DNA of 64,000 bases from Novosphingobium colocasiae (GCF_014652555.1 NZ_BMZA01000001.1:410900-474899), one strand, 5' to 3'. Positions 19,979 through 27,806 are shown, numbered from the stretch's first letter. The notes: generated by a model not told the origin, from the sequence alone. Made by a program: numbers and translations.

Positions 19979-21060
19979 ATCACCACCATTTCCGCTTTCA
20001 GTGCGCCTGCCTGTTTCAAGGCTTCGAGGATCGCCACGAGATCGCTGGGCGTCACGCCCAGCATGTTGAGCGCATCGACCACCCTGGCGAGGCTGGCACC
20101 GCCCTTGAACAGCGCCACGGATCGCTTTTCCTCATCGGTGGTTACGGTCGAGTTCTGTTCCACTGCGGTCTTTCCCCTGGAAAGCGGGGCGGGCTGGACG
20201 ACGGTGGGGTTTTCGTCGATCCGCACCGTCAGCTTGCCGTGGCTGATCGCCGCCGGCGACAGGCGCACCGCCGAATTGATGACGACGGTGCCGGTGCGGC
20301 TGTTGACGATGACCCGCGCCGGGGTTTCGGCGGGGCTGACCTCGATCATCTCGATCATCGCCATGGTGTTGGCGCGGGCATCGGCATCGGCCGGCAGGTG
20401 CAGCGCCAGCGTTACCCCGTCCTCGACCGAAGCGAGCCCGGGGATGCGGCGATTGATCGCATCGCGTACCCGCGCGGCGGTCAGGAAATCGGCTTCGAAC
20501 AGGTTCCAGCGCAGCGTCTCGCCGCTGTCGAACCCGGTAGCGACGGCGCGTTCGACGCTGCCGCCATCGGCGATACGGCCGACGGTGGGGATGTTGACGG
20601 TGACTTTCGAGCCGTCCTTGCCCGATGCATCGAGCCCGCCGACCGCGAGGTTGCCTTGCGCCATCGCGTAGATCTGGCCGTCCGCGCCATAAAGCGGGGT
20701 CATCACCAGCGCCCCGCCGCGCAGTGACTTGGCCTTGCCGATCGTCGAAACCGTCACGTCGATGCGCTGGCCGGGCTTGGCGAAGGCGGGCAGATCGGCG
20801 GTAACGATGACGGCGGCGGCGTTCTTGAGGCCCGGCGCGATGCCCGGCGGCAGGGTCAGCCCCATGCGGCCCGATACGCCCTTCATCGCCTGCGTCAGGT
20901 ATTCGAGATTGTCGTCGCCGCTGCCGGGCAGGCCGACGACCACGCCGTAGCCGGTGAGCTGGTTCGTGCGCACGCCCTGGAACTGCCCAAGGTCGCGGAC
21001 GCGCTCGGCATGGGCGGGGGGTGGGAACAGGAAGGCCAGCGCGCAAAGCGCCGCTGCCAT
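19975..21060 (-). CDS. flgI: Flagellar P-ring protein FlgI
   Basis: 361 residues from ATG 21060, with a Sec signal peptide (MAAALCALAFLFPPPAHA) followed at once by the family start ERVRDLGQFQGVRTNQLTGYGVVVGL. Later family stretches include ADLPAFAKPGQRIDV and ARVIVNSRTGTVVINS. It forms the periplasmic P ring around the rod. The frame is open to 21207, but that extension is only translation of a palindromic repeat and should not be annotated. The ribosome-binding site (GGGAGGGGAG, 4 bases before the start) is itself the outer arm of that repeat. Confidence 0.95.
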   Translation of the reverse strand: MAAALCALAFLFPPPAHAERVRDLGQFQGVRTNQLTGYGVVVGLPGSGDDNLEYLTQAMKGVSGRMGLTLPPGIAPGLKNAAAVIVTADLPAFAKPGQRIDVTVSTIGKAKSLRGGALVMTPLYGADGQIYAMAQGNLAVGGLDASGKDGSKVTVNIPTVGRIADGGSVERAVATGFDSGETLRWNLFEADFLTAARVRDAINRRIPGLASVEDGVTLALHLPADADARANTMAMIEMIEVSPAETPARVIVNSRTGTVVINSAVRLSPAAISHGKLTVRIDENPTVVQPAPLSRGKTAVEQNSTVTTDEEKRSVALFKGGASLARVVDALNMLGVTPSDLVAILEALKQAGALKAEMVVI

Positions 21061-21190
21061 CAATCTCCCCTCCCGCAGGCGGGAGGGGCCGGGGGAGGGC
21101 CTGTTGTTCAAAGCGAGTCGCGGGAACATGCCCTCCCCCGACCCCTCCCGTAAACGGGAGGGGAGAAGATGGGCGATCGCCTGCTGGATC
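21061..21190. repeat. Palindromic element A between flgI and flgH
   Basis: A compound palindrome: hairpin 21067-21088 (10-bp stem, 2-nt loop), an 11-bp inverted pair 21090-21100 / 21130-21140, and hairpin 21142-21163 (9-bp stem, TAAA loop). The same structure recurs at 21867-21965, and a relative occurs at 36682-36735. After the last hairpin both flagellar copies also share GGCGATCGCCTGC and GGATCGGC. The arm nearest flgI provides its Shine-Dalgarno sequence. In the transcript these stems could modulate flgI translation or mRNA stability. Confidence 0.9.
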
Positions 21191-21208
21191 GGCTTCATCA
21201 CGCCCACC

Positions 21209-21862
21209 TCAGAACGGCGAGATCATGTTGAAAAACTGGCCCAGCCAGCCCTGCCGGCTGGAGCGCATCAGCGCGCCCTTGCCGGTATATTCGATGCGTG
21301 CATCGGCGACCCTGGTCGAGGCGATCTGGTTTTCCGCGTCAATGTCGGACAGGCGCACGATGCCGGAGAACCGGACCCATTCGTCGCCCTGGCTGACCAG
21401 CATCTTCTTTTCCCCTTTCACCAGCGCGGTGCCGTTGCTGCGGACTTCGGCAATGGTGACCGACAGGGTGGAGTTCAGCGAACTCGTCTGCGCGGCATTG
21501 CCCTGGCCATTGAACGACGAGGTGGAGCTGGCTTTAAGCGCATTAGGGTTGAGGAAGGACAGGATGCCGGCCGTTGGCGGCGTGATCGATGCGCCGCCGC
21601 CTTTCTGGCTCTTGGAACTGACCGATTTCGATGCCGTGGTCGTCTCGATCAGCAGAATGGTCAGCGGATCGCCCACCCGCGCGGCGCGGGTGCCGGCGTA
21701 GAGCGGGGCATAGCCGGTGGTCACGTTGAAGATCGCGCCGCCTGCCGGGGGCTGCTCCGCCGGGGCGACCGGCAGCGTGGCTTCGAACCCGGAAGGTTTG
21801 GGGGCCTTGCGGGCGAGTGCCGGGGGCGAAACAGCCACCAGCAAGCAAAGCGAAGCTGCCAA
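21209..21862 (-). CDS. flgH: Flagellar L-ring protein FlgH, probable TTG start
   Basis: 217 residues from TTG 21862, giving a signal peptide (LLAASLCLLVAVSPPALA from the preceding Leu). FlgH motifs include YAGTRAARVGDPLTILLIETT and VKGEKKMLVSQGDEWVRFSGIVRLSDI. It forms the outer-membrane L ring. Canonical FlgH is a lipoprotein, but here the only early Cys (ASLC) does not sit in a normal lipobox, and the leader looks like a signal-peptidase-I substrate. The TTG is chosen because GGGAGGGGAG precedes it by 4 bases, the same geometry as flgI; the ATG at 22018 would place the palindromic element inside the protein and overlap flgG. Confidence 0.88.
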   Translation of the reverse strand: MAASLCLLVAVSPPALARKAPKPSGFEATLPVAPAEQPPAGGAIFNVTTGYAPLYAGTRAARVGDPLTILLIETTTASKSVSSKSQKGGGASITPPTAGILSFLNPNALKASSTSSFNGQGNAAQTSSLNSTLSVTIAEVRSNGTALVKGEKKMLVSQGDEWVRFSGIVRLSDIDAENQIASTRVADARIEYTGKGALMRSSRQGWLGQFFNMISPF

Positions 21863-21864
21863 CA

Positions 21865-21998
21865 GACTCCCCTCCCGCCTGCGGGAGGGGCTGGGGGAGG
21901 GCCTGTCTTTGACAGCGGATCGCGCGAACATGCCCTCCCCCGACCCCTCCCGTGAACGGGAGGGGAGCAGAAAGGCGATCGCCTGCGGGATCGGCGTT
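21865..21998. repeat. Palindromic element B between flgH and flgG
   Basis: Second copy of the compound palindrome: hairpin 21869-21890, inverted pair 21892-21902 / 21932-21942, hairpin 21944-21965 (TGAA loop), then shared GGCGATCGCCTGC and GGATCGGC sequences. Hairpin arms are conserved while the central 29-base spacer differs more from copy A. The outer arm supplies the flgH ribosome-binding site. Confidence 0.9.
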
Positions 21999-22787
21999 TT
22001 AGAGCGTCTGGTTGGCATTGCGCAGCATCTCGTCGACCGAGGAGATCATCTTGGAATTGATCTCGTAAGCGCGCTGGGTTTCGATCATGTCGACCAGCTC
22101 CTCGACGATGTTGACGTTCGAGCCTTCGAGCATGCCCTGGCGGATCTGGCCGCGCCCGCCTTCGCCGGCGATGCCGACCTGGGCCGGGCCGCTGGCACCG
22201 GTTTCCTTGAGGAAATTGTCCGACGCGGCCTGCAGCCCCGCCGGGTTGGTGAAGGTGGCGATGGTGATCTGGCCAAGCTGCGACGGATCGGTCTGCCCGG
22301 CGAGTTGCGCCGATACCGTGCCGTCGGCGCTGATCGTGACCGAGGTGGCACCTTCGGGGACGGTGACCGGCGGCTGCACGGCATAGCCCTGCGTCGTCAC
22401 CAGCAGCCCTTCGGACGAACGGGTGAAATTGCCGGCGCGGGTATAGGCCAGCTCGCCGCCGGGCAGCGCCACCTGGAAATAGCCGCTGCCGTCCAGCGCC
22501 ACATCGAAAGTCGCGCCGGTGGTTTGCAGCGGCCCTTGCGATTCCATCCGCGTGGTGGACTGGACGCTGACCCCGGTGCCCAGGTTCAGCCCGGTGGCAT
22601 AGGCGGTTTCGGTGGACGATTGCGCGCCCGCCACCCGCGCGTCCTGATAGGCGAGCGTCGCGAAGTTGGCGCGGTCGCGCTTGTACGCGGTGGTCGATAC
22701 GTTGGCGAGGTTGTTGGCGATGACGCGCATCCGCGCGTCCTGCGCTTCGAGCCCGGTGCGGGCGACTTGCAGGGCGGAACTGGGCAT
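21999..22787 (-). CDS. flgG: Flagellar distal rod protein FlgG
   Basis: 262 residues, the usual length. The N-terminus (ALQVARTGLEAQDARMRVIANNLANVSTTAYKRDRANF) and C-terminus (LEGSNVNIVEELVDMIETQRAYEINSKMISSVDEML) are diagnostic of the distal rod protein. It follows flgF after 18 bases. It polymerises through the P and L rings encoded by the two genes that follow. Confidence 0.96.
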   Translation of the reverse strand: MPSSALQVARTGLEAQDARMRVIANNLANVSTTAYKRDRANFATLAYQDARVAGAQSSTETAYATGLNLGTGVSVQSTTRMESQGPLQTTGATFDVALDGSGYFQVALPGGELAYTRAGNFTRSSEGLLVTTQGYAVQPPVTVPEGATSVTISADGTVSAQLAGQTDPSQLGQITIATFTNPAGLQAASDNFLKETGASGPAQVGIAGEGGRGQIRQGMLEGSNVNIVEELVDMIETQRAYEINSKMISSVDEMLRNANQTL

Positions 22788-22805
22788 GGCGGTTTCCTTT
22801 TTCCT

Positions 22806-23558
22806 TTAATCCAGGCGCATCAGCCGCGCGCCGCTCTCGTCGAGCTGCCTGGCCGTCTCGACCAGCTTGGTGCGCAGATCAAACAGGCGCTGGGCCGAGA
22901 TCATCTCGACCAGCACCTCGCTCGGGTTGACGTTCGATTGTTCGAGCGCGCCGGGGATCACCCGCGCGTTCTCGTCCACCGGCAGTACGCCGGGCTGGCC
23001 GTTGACCGCCGGCGGGCGAAATTCGCCGGCAAGGTTCTTCTGGATGCTGGTGCCGGCGGTAGACACGAGCTTGAGCCGTTCGATCCGCTGCGGCGGCTGA
23101 TCGGGCGTGGCCGGATCGGCGATCATGACGCCGCCGTCAGGGGCGATGCTGACCGTCGTGCCGGGCGGCACCGTTATCGGCCCGCCTTCGCCCAGCACCG
23201 GCAGGCCTTCGCCGTTCTGCAGCAGCCCGGTGACCGACACCGAAAGATCGCCCCGGCGGGTATAGCTTTCGGCACCGTCCGCGCCCAACACCGCCAGCAT
23301 GGCATCGCCCTGCATCGCCACGTCAAGCTCGCGGCCGGTCCGGTTGAGCGAGCCTTCCTTCATGATCGCGCCGGTGACGCCGGTGCTGGACAGCGCCCGC
23401 ACGTCGAGCTGCGGCCCCTCCAGCGTCATCGGCGTGGCGTTCAGCACTTCGGCGCGAAAGCCGATGGTCTGGGCGTTGGCCATGTTGCTGGCGATGACCC
23501 GTTCGCGGTTGAGCGAATTGTTCATGCCGGAGACGGCGGTGTAGATCAGGCGGTCCAT
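22806..23558 (-). CDS. flgF: Flagellar proximal rod protein FlgF
   Basis: 250 residues with the flagellar-rod N-terminal motif (DRLIYTAVSGMNNSLNRERVIASNMANAQTIGFRAE) and the C-terminal motif (ALEQSNVNPSEVLVEMISAQRLFDLRTKLVET). Belongs to the proximal rod built inside the cell wall. It lies between flgE and flgG in the usual order. Confidence 0.94.
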   Translation of the reverse strand: MDRLIYTAVSGMNNSLNRERVIASNMANAQTIGFRAEVLNATPMTLEGPQLDVRALSSTGVTGAIMKEGSLNRTGRELDVAMQGDAMLAVLGADGAESYTRRGDLSVSVTGLLQNGEGLPVLGEGGPITVPPGTTVSIAPDGGVMIADPATPDQPPQRIERLKLVSTAGTSIQKNLAGEFRPPAVNGQPGVLPVDENARVIPGALEQSNVNPSEVLVEMISAQRLFDLRTKLVETARQLDESGARLMRLD

Positions 23559-23579
23559 GGTTCAGGCGATCCGCTTTGA

Positions 23580-24392
23580 TCAGGACCGCAGGTTGATGAT
23601 GGTCTGCGAGATCTGCGTGGCGGTATCGACGGCCTTGGCGTTGGCCTGGAAGTTGCGCTGCGCGGTAATCAGCGAGACCAGTTCCTCGGCGATATCGACG
23701 TTCGACCGCTCCAGCGCGCCGGGCAGCAGCGAGCCGAACGCGCCCGATCCGGCCTGGCCATAAGTGGCGGTGCCCGACACGCCGGTGGGGGCCCAGGCCG
23801 CGTTGCCCAGTTGCTTGAGCCCGGTCGGCGCGATGAACGAGGCGAGGGCAACGACGCCGAGCGTGGTGTTGGTGCCATCGGCATAGGTGGCGATCACCGC
23901 GCCGGTGGAATTGATGCTGACCCCGGCGAATTTGGAACCTGCGGCGTTGGTGGCGGGGACCTGCGCGTCCTGCACGGTAGTGCCGCTGACGGCACCGGCG
24001 GCGTTCACCGGAAACACCTGAAGGCGGCAGCCTTGGGCGTTCTGGATGAAGCCTGCCCCGTCCACCGTGAACGAGCCGTTGCGGGTGTATTGCGTCTCGT
24101 TCGACAGCGGGTTGTGGATGGTAAAGAAGCCTTCGCCGTTGACCGCCGCGTCCAGCGCGGAGCCGGTCTGCTCGATCGGGCCCAGCGCGAAGTTCTGCGT
24201 GATCGCCGATACCCGCGCGCCGATCCCGGTGGTCAGCCCCGGATCGCTCATCACCGATGCGGCGATGATATCGGAAAAGGTCGCGTCGCTTTTCTTGAAG
24301 CCGTTGGTCTCGGCGTTGGCGATGTTGTGCGAGATCACCGAAAGGTCGGTCTGCGCGTTCTTGAGCCCGGTGAGCGAAGTGTAGAAGGACAT
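23580..24392 (-). CDS. flgE: Flagellar hook protein FlgE, short form
   Basis: 270 residues: N-terminal FYTSLTGLKNAQTDLSVISHNIANAETNGFKKSDATF, the FlgE/F/G-like central motif (GEGFFTIHN, YTRNGSF) and C-terminal ALERSNVDIAEELVSLITAQRNFQANAKAVDTATQI. Position after flgD and the sequence ends identify it as hook protein. It is much shorter than the typical hook protein of about 400 residues and lacks most of the outer D2-type domain, which suggests a thin or simple hook. Confidence 0.85.
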   Translation of the reverse strand: MSFYTSLTGLKNAQTDLSVISHNIANAETNGFKKSDATFSDIIAASVMSDPGLTTGIGARVSAITQNFALGPIEQTGSALDAAVNGEGFFTIHNPLSNETQYTRNGSFTVDGAGFIQNAQGCRLQVFPVNAAGAVSGTTVQDAQVPATNAAGSKFAGVSINSTGAVIATYADGTNTTLGVVALASFIAPTGLKQLGNAAWAPTGVSGTATYGQAGSGAFGSLLPGALERSNVDIAEELVSLITAQRNFQANAKAVDTATQISQTIINLRS

Positions 24393-24404
24393 GGATCAGG
24401 CTCC

Positions 24405-24725
24405 TCAGGAAGCGGTGGTCGGCCGGCCGGCAGCGCTGGCGGCAAGCTGCGAAATGGCGGCGGAATTGGCGGCCTGGGCGGAGACCAGCGTATCGAGCTT
24501 GGCCGACATCGTGCTCAGCGTGTCGGCCATCTGCTGCGAGTTCGACAGCGAGGAGAACTGCGCCATCTGCGCCAGCATCTCCTTCTGATCGACCGGCGCG
24601 GTCGGGTCCTGCTGTTCCATCTGGGCCAGCATCAGCTTCAGGAAATCGCCCGAGTTCAGCGCGGACAGCGAAGTCTTCGCGCTGGACTGGGAAGGGGTCG
24701 TCCGGGTGACGGAAGATACGGTCAT
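24405..24725 (-). CDS. flgD: Flagellar hook-capping protein FlgD, short form
   Basis: 106 residues that cover the FlgD N-terminal domain (SALNSGDFLKLMLAQMEQQDPTAPVDQKEMLAQMAQFSSLSNSQQM). The C-terminal Ig-like/tudor-like domain of longer FlgD proteins is absent. Hook caps guide FlgE assembly and then leave, so the short cap may go with the short FlgE. Its ATG overlaps the flgC stop by 4 bases. Confidence 0.88.
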   Translation of the reverse strand: MTVSSVTRTTPSQSSAKTSLSALNSGDFLKLMLAQMEQQDPTAPVDQKEMLAQMAQFSSLSNSQQMADTLSTMSAKLDTLVSAQAANSAAISQLAASAAGRPTTAS

Positions 24726-25126
24726 TTCAGCCTCATCGTGTCCAGCATCAACTGCTTGGCGGTGGAAAGGGCCTCGACCAGGTTCTGGTACTGGCGGGAG
24801 GCTTCGAGCATGTCGACCATCTCGGCGTTCTCATCGACGGGGGCCGTCCATGTGTCGCCGTTGGCATCGGCCATTGGGTGGTCGGGATTGTGCTGGCGGA
24901 TCGCTGCGGCCTGTTCGCGCTGGATGCCGTGCACCTGCACGGTGGCGAGGCCGCTGGCGGTGTCGAAATCCTCGGCGAACACGGCTCGGATCGGCTTGTA
25001 GGCCATCTGTTCGCTGGACGAGATCGAGCCCGCGTTGGCGAGGTTCGACGCGGCGGCGTTCATCCGCACCAGTTGCGCGGACATGCCGCGCTGGGCGAGG
25101 CCGAACAGGGTGAGCGGCTGGCCCAT
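24722..25126 (-). CDS. flgC: Flagellar proximal rod protein FlgC
   Basis: 134 residues from ATG 25126 (MGQPLTLFGLAQRGMSAQLV). The rod motif MNAAASNLANAGS and the C-terminal MVDMLEASRQYQNLVEALSTAKQLMLDTM are typical. A longer open frame continues to 26338 but it is antisense to another gene and includes flgB's region out of frame, so it is not part of the protein. It starts 2 bases after the flgB stop. Confidence 0.95.
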   Translation of the reverse strand: MGQPLTLFGLAQRGMSAQLVRMNAAASNLANAGSISSSEQMAYKPIRAVFAEDFDTASGLATVQVHGIQREQAAAIRQHNPDHPMADANGDTWTAPVDENAEMVDMLEASRQYQNLVEALSTAKQLMLDTMRLK

Positions 25127-25128
25127 CG

Positions 25129-25476
25129 TCAATCGCCCCGCAGCGCGCGCGTCACGGTATCGACCCGGCCGCGAATGAATTCGAGCGTGGCGGAATAGCC
25201 GACGGCATTCTCGGAAAAGGCGACCTGTTCGCTCTGCAGTTCGACGGTGTTGCCATCGAGCGAGGGCATGACGGGAACGCGGTAGAGGGTGGCCCCGGCG
25301 GCGGCGCGGTCCACCTCGGCCCCGCGCTCGCTGGCGCGCAGGGCCCCGGCGAAATCGATGTCCTTCGCCTTGAAACCGGGCGTGCCGGCATTGGCGATGT
25401 TCGACGCGAGCAGGCCCATGCGCTGCGAACGCAGTTCCAGCGCGGCCGCGTGTATTCCGAAAAGGTCGTTCGACAA
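25129..25476 (-). CDS. flgB: Flagellar proximal rod protein FlgB
   Basis: 115 residues with FGIHAAALELRSQRMGLLASNIANAGTPGFKAKDIDFAGAL at the N-terminus and a rod-type C-terminal helix. First gene of the leftward flgBCDEFGHIJKL operon. A near-consensus sigma-54 promoter lies 67 bases upstream. Confidence 0.94.
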   Translation of the reverse strand: MSNDLFGIHAAALELRSQRMGLLASNIANAGTPGFKAKDIDFAGALRASERGAEVDRAAAGATLYRVPVMPSLDGNTVELQSEQVAFSENAVGYSATLEFIRGRVDTVTRALRGD

Positions 25477-25542
25477 GTGACTGGCTCCCGATGCACCCGC
25501 CGGGCGGGTGTCGCTGCGATCCGGCGTTCGCGGCCTTGTTCA

Positions 25543-25557
25543 GCAAGCCGCGTGCCA
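25543..25557 (-). promoter_or_regulatory. Sigma-54 promoter of the flgB operon
   Basis: On the minus strand TGGCACGCGGCTTGC matches the sigma-54 consensus TGGCAC-N5-TTGC exactly. The -12 element is 67 bases before the flgB start. Sigma-54 control of rod/hook genes is established in alphaproteobacteria. Confidence 0.85.
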
Positions 25558-25732
25558 AACCGACGAAACCGGGCTGCGAGGAGCGGTCGGCCGGGCAGGG
25601 CGGCAATCCATTGCCGGACAGGCGGCAAATGTCGGCCAGCGCTGAAAAGTGCGCGCCCGCGCCGTTCTCGGTTCTGAAGGACGCCGGCTCGCCACCCCCC
25701 TCGTCCCCGGCGTGAAGGAGCGCGATGCGATC

Positions 25733-26383
25733 ATGCAGTTCGATCAACTGGCCGACCCGAGGAGCGCTGCCATCGTCGTGGGCGGGACCGTGCTGGCCAC
25801 GGTCCTGCGCTGCGGGCTGAGCGATGCCCGCGCCGCCCTGCGCGCGCTGGTGCGGCTGGCGCGTCCGGCGTTCGATCCTGCCAAGGCGCGCGCAGCGCTC
25901 GCCGCGCATGTACGGATCATGCAGCAGGACGGCGTGATCCGCGCCGAACCGCCGCACCTGGGCGACCGTGAACTGGACGATGCCACCGCCGCGCTGATCG
26001 GCCAGCGCTCGATCGCGGCGCTGCGGGCGGTCCACCTGTTGCACAAGCGCTGCCGGGCGGGGCGCAGCATCCGGGCGGTGCGCACCTTCACGCTGGCGGC
26101 CGATCTGTCGCCGGTGTTCGGGCTGGCGGGAACGCTGGTCTCGCTGACCCAGTTGCCCAAGAGCGGCGAGGGCGATTTCACCGGCGCGATCTCGATGGCG
26201 GTGCTGACCACGCTTTACGGGCTGGTGCTCGGCAATATCGTGTTCGCGCCGCTGTCGCGCATGGTCGCACGCGCCGCCGCGCGGGAGGAGCGGGCCCGCC
26301 AGCAGGTGCTGGACTGGCTGGAACAGCAGTTGGTGCAAGCCCTGCCGACCAATCGGCGGCCGCAGGTGGAAGCCGCCGCATGA
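25733..26383 (+). CDS. MotA/TolQ/ExbB-family proton-channel protein (second, non-MotA copy)
   Basis: 216 residues from ATG 25733, with an AAGGAG 12 bases upstream. Three hydrophobic segments are seen: about 12-28, 125-147 and 158-180. The last two (LSPVFGLAGTLVSLTQL and ISMAVLTTLYGLVLGNIVF) match the MotA/TolQ/ExbB channel motif. It is shorter than the MotA at 16432-17295 and has three rather than four membrane segments, so it resembles TolQ/ExbB in layout. Its stop overlaps the next gene (ATGA), a one-helix protein with a conserved membrane aspartate. Its place between the flg operons suggests a flagellar accessory ion channel; this is inference. Confidence 0.7.
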   Translation: MQFDQLADPRSAAIVVGGTVLATVLRCGLSDARAALRALVRLARPAFDPAKARAALAAHVRIMQQDGVIRAEPPHLGDRELDDATAALIGQRSIAALRAVHLLHKRCRAGRSIRAVRTFTLAADLSPVFGLAGTLVSLTQLPKSGEGDFTGAISMAVLTTLYGLVLGNIVFAPLSRMVARAAAREERARQQVLDWLEQQLVQALPTNRRPQVEAAA

Positions 26384-26799
26384 CCAGCCGCAACGCCATC
26401 GGCTGGCAGACGACGCTGGCCGACCTGTCGCTGATCCTGTTCATGATCACTGCCGCCGCAGCCGGCCATCGCGTCCCCCGGCCAAAGCATCCCATGGTAT
26501 CCGCGATGCACCCGCCGCAAGCCCGCGCACTGGCATCGCCGCGCGCCGAACCGCTGGCCGTGTGGATCGCCGCCCCCGGCGCGCCGCCGCTCGGCCGCTG
26601 GCTGGATAACCAGTCCGGCGATCCGCGCCAGCAGGTGACCGTGATCGTGCGCTATCGCGCCGCTGATGGCCCCTTGACGGCGCTCGCCACGGCCGATCCG
26701 CTGATGCGCGCGGCGGGCCAGCGGGCACGGCTGGTAGTGGAACCCGGCGACGGGCCGCCCCGCGCCGTAATCGCCTTCGATCCTCCCGAGGCGCGTTGA
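26380..26799 (+). CDS. Small MotB/ExbD-like one-helix protein
   Basis: 139 residues. The only membrane helix (residues about 9-28) reads WQTTLADLSLILFMITAAA. This resembles MotB (W..YADF.TAMMAFF) and ExbD/TolR, with Asp15 at the proton-carrying position. The rest (about 110 residues, ending in a short beta-rich part) shows no OmpA-type peptidoglycan-binding domain and no clear ExbD periplasmic domain. Overlap with the upstream channel gene shows they are made together. A stator-like pair is inferred; what it drives is unknown. Confidence 0.6.
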   Translation: MTSRNAIGWQTTLADLSLILFMITAAAAGHRVPRPKHPMVSAMHPPQARALASPRAEPLAVWIAAPGAPPLGRWLDNQSGDPRQQVTVIVRYRAADGPLTALATADPLMRAAGQRARLVVEPGDGPPRAVIAFDPPEAR

Positions 26800-26800
26800 C

Positions 26801-26815
26801 TGGCACGGTCCTTGC
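26801..26815 (+). promoter_or_regulatory. Sigma-54 promoter of flgA
   Basis: TGGCACGGTCCTTGC is an exact match to TGGCAC-N5-TTGC, starting 2 bases after the stop of the upstream gene. It ends 40 bases before the flgA ATG at 26856, which also rules out an upstream TTG (26796) as the flgA start. Confidence 0.88.
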
Positions 26816-26855
26816 GGCTTGCCGGGCCAGATCGAACCCGGATTGGACCTTCCGC

Positions 26856-27398
26856 ATGCCCCTGACCTATCGTCCCCGCTCCGTCATCGCCGCGAAAGCG
26901 CGGCAGACCGGCCTCGCCGCCGCCTTCGTCCTCGCCGTGCCCGCTCATGCCACTGCATTTGCTGATCTCGATATGCTCGACCGGCAAGTGGCGGCGTTCA
27001 CCGGCGCGGCGGCGGGTCAGGCGGGTGGGGCGCTGCTGCCGCTGGACCGTCGTTTGCGTCTGCAACCGTGCATCACCGGCGTCGCGCTGTCGTGGCGCTC
27101 GGCCAACCGCGAAAGCGTGGTGATCCAGTGCGGCGATGCCAACGGCTGGCGGCTATTCGTCCCGGTGAGGCAGACCGGCCCGGACGCGCCCGCCGAGCTG
27201 GCGGTGCGGCGCGGCGATGCCGTGGCGATCGCCATTTCCGGTGAGGGCTTCACCGTCTCGCAACCCGGCGAGGCGTTGCAGTCGGGCCCGGTCGGGGCGT
27301 GGGTGGCGGTCCGTCCCGCATCGGCCGGACGGGCTGCGGCCGACGCCATCCAAGGGCAGGTCGTCCGCCCCGGCCTCGTCGCCGTGCCGGTGCCCTGA
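26856..27398 (+). CDS. flgA: Flagellar P-ring assembly chaperone FlgA
   Basis: 180 residues: a signal peptide (about residues 1-33, ending LAVPAHATA), then a SAF-like C-terminal domain with LAVRRGDAVAIAISGEGFTVSQPGEALQSG and the terminal GQVVRPGLVAVPVP. FlgA helps FlgI assemble in the periplasm. Family members are divergent, so the call rests on the SAF-type C-terminus, the leader and the flagellar context. It is preceded by its own sigma-54 promoter. Confidence 0.85.
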   Translation: MPLTYRPRSVIAAKARQTGLAAAFVLAVPAHATAFADLDMLDRQVAAFTGAAAGQAGGALLPLDRRLRLQPCITGVALSWRSANRESVVIQCGDANGWRLFVPVRQTGPDAPAELAVRRGDAVAIAISGEGFTVSQPGEALQSGPVGAWVAVRPASAGRAAADAIQGQVVRPGLVAVPVP

Positions 27399-27488
27399 TC
27401 CCGCACCTGCACATTGCCGCGATCCGCCCCTTAAACCCCTGCGCCCAATACCGTCCTGAGCATACGAATTGATGCAAGGAGCGGCCAA

Positions 27489-27806
27489 ATGCCACCTATC
27501 GAAGTGGGACCTGCACGCGCAGCGAGCGCGATCGACGCCAGGCTGGCCCGCGCGGCGGGCGGTGAAAACGGTGCGAGTGTCAGCACCGGAGCGGCGGCGA
27601 CCAGCTTTTCGGCCAAGGGCCAGGGCATCGCTGCCGGCCCGGCGGTCGAAACCTCGGCCGCGCTCGATCCGGGCGCGGCACCGATTGACACCGACCGCGT
27701 GGAAGTGATCCGCAAAGCGGTCGAAAGCGGCACCTATCCCGTGATCCCCACCCGCATCGCCGACGCCATGATCGCAGCGGGTGTGCTGCTGCGGAGCGCC
27801 AAGTGA
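27489..27806 (+). CDS. flgM: Anti-sigma-28 factor FlgM
   Basis: 105 residues. The N-terminal half is low-complexity and probably disordered. The C-terminal helix region DTDRVEVIRKAVESGTYPVIPTRIADAMI (about 67-96) is the FlgM signature that binds FliA. AAGGAG precedes the ATG. FliA is encoded at 31311-32087. FlgM is exported through the flagellum once the hook is complete, which frees FliA. Confidence 0.9.
   Translation: MPPIEVGPARAASAIDARLARAAGGENGASVSTGAAATSFSAKGQGIAAGPAVETSAALDPGAAPIDTDRVEVIRKAVESGTYPVIPTRIADAMIAAGVLLRSAK

Noticed and set aside
21061-21207. N-terminal extension of FlgI up to 21207 (and of FlgH up to 22018)
   Set aside because: The extra residues are the translation of palindromic repeats, lack homology to ring proteins, and would bury the signal peptides. 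Good starts with ribosome-binding sites lie at 21060 and 21862.
24722-26338. A 538-codon frame containing FlgC at its end
   Set aside because: The first 400 codons are antisense to the MotA-like gene and out of frame with flgB. FlgC starts properly at 25126.
27440-27488. A sigma-28 promoter before flgM (TTAAACCCC...)
   Set aside because: A TAAA-like -35 exists, but no GCCGATAA-like -10 at correct spacing could be found.
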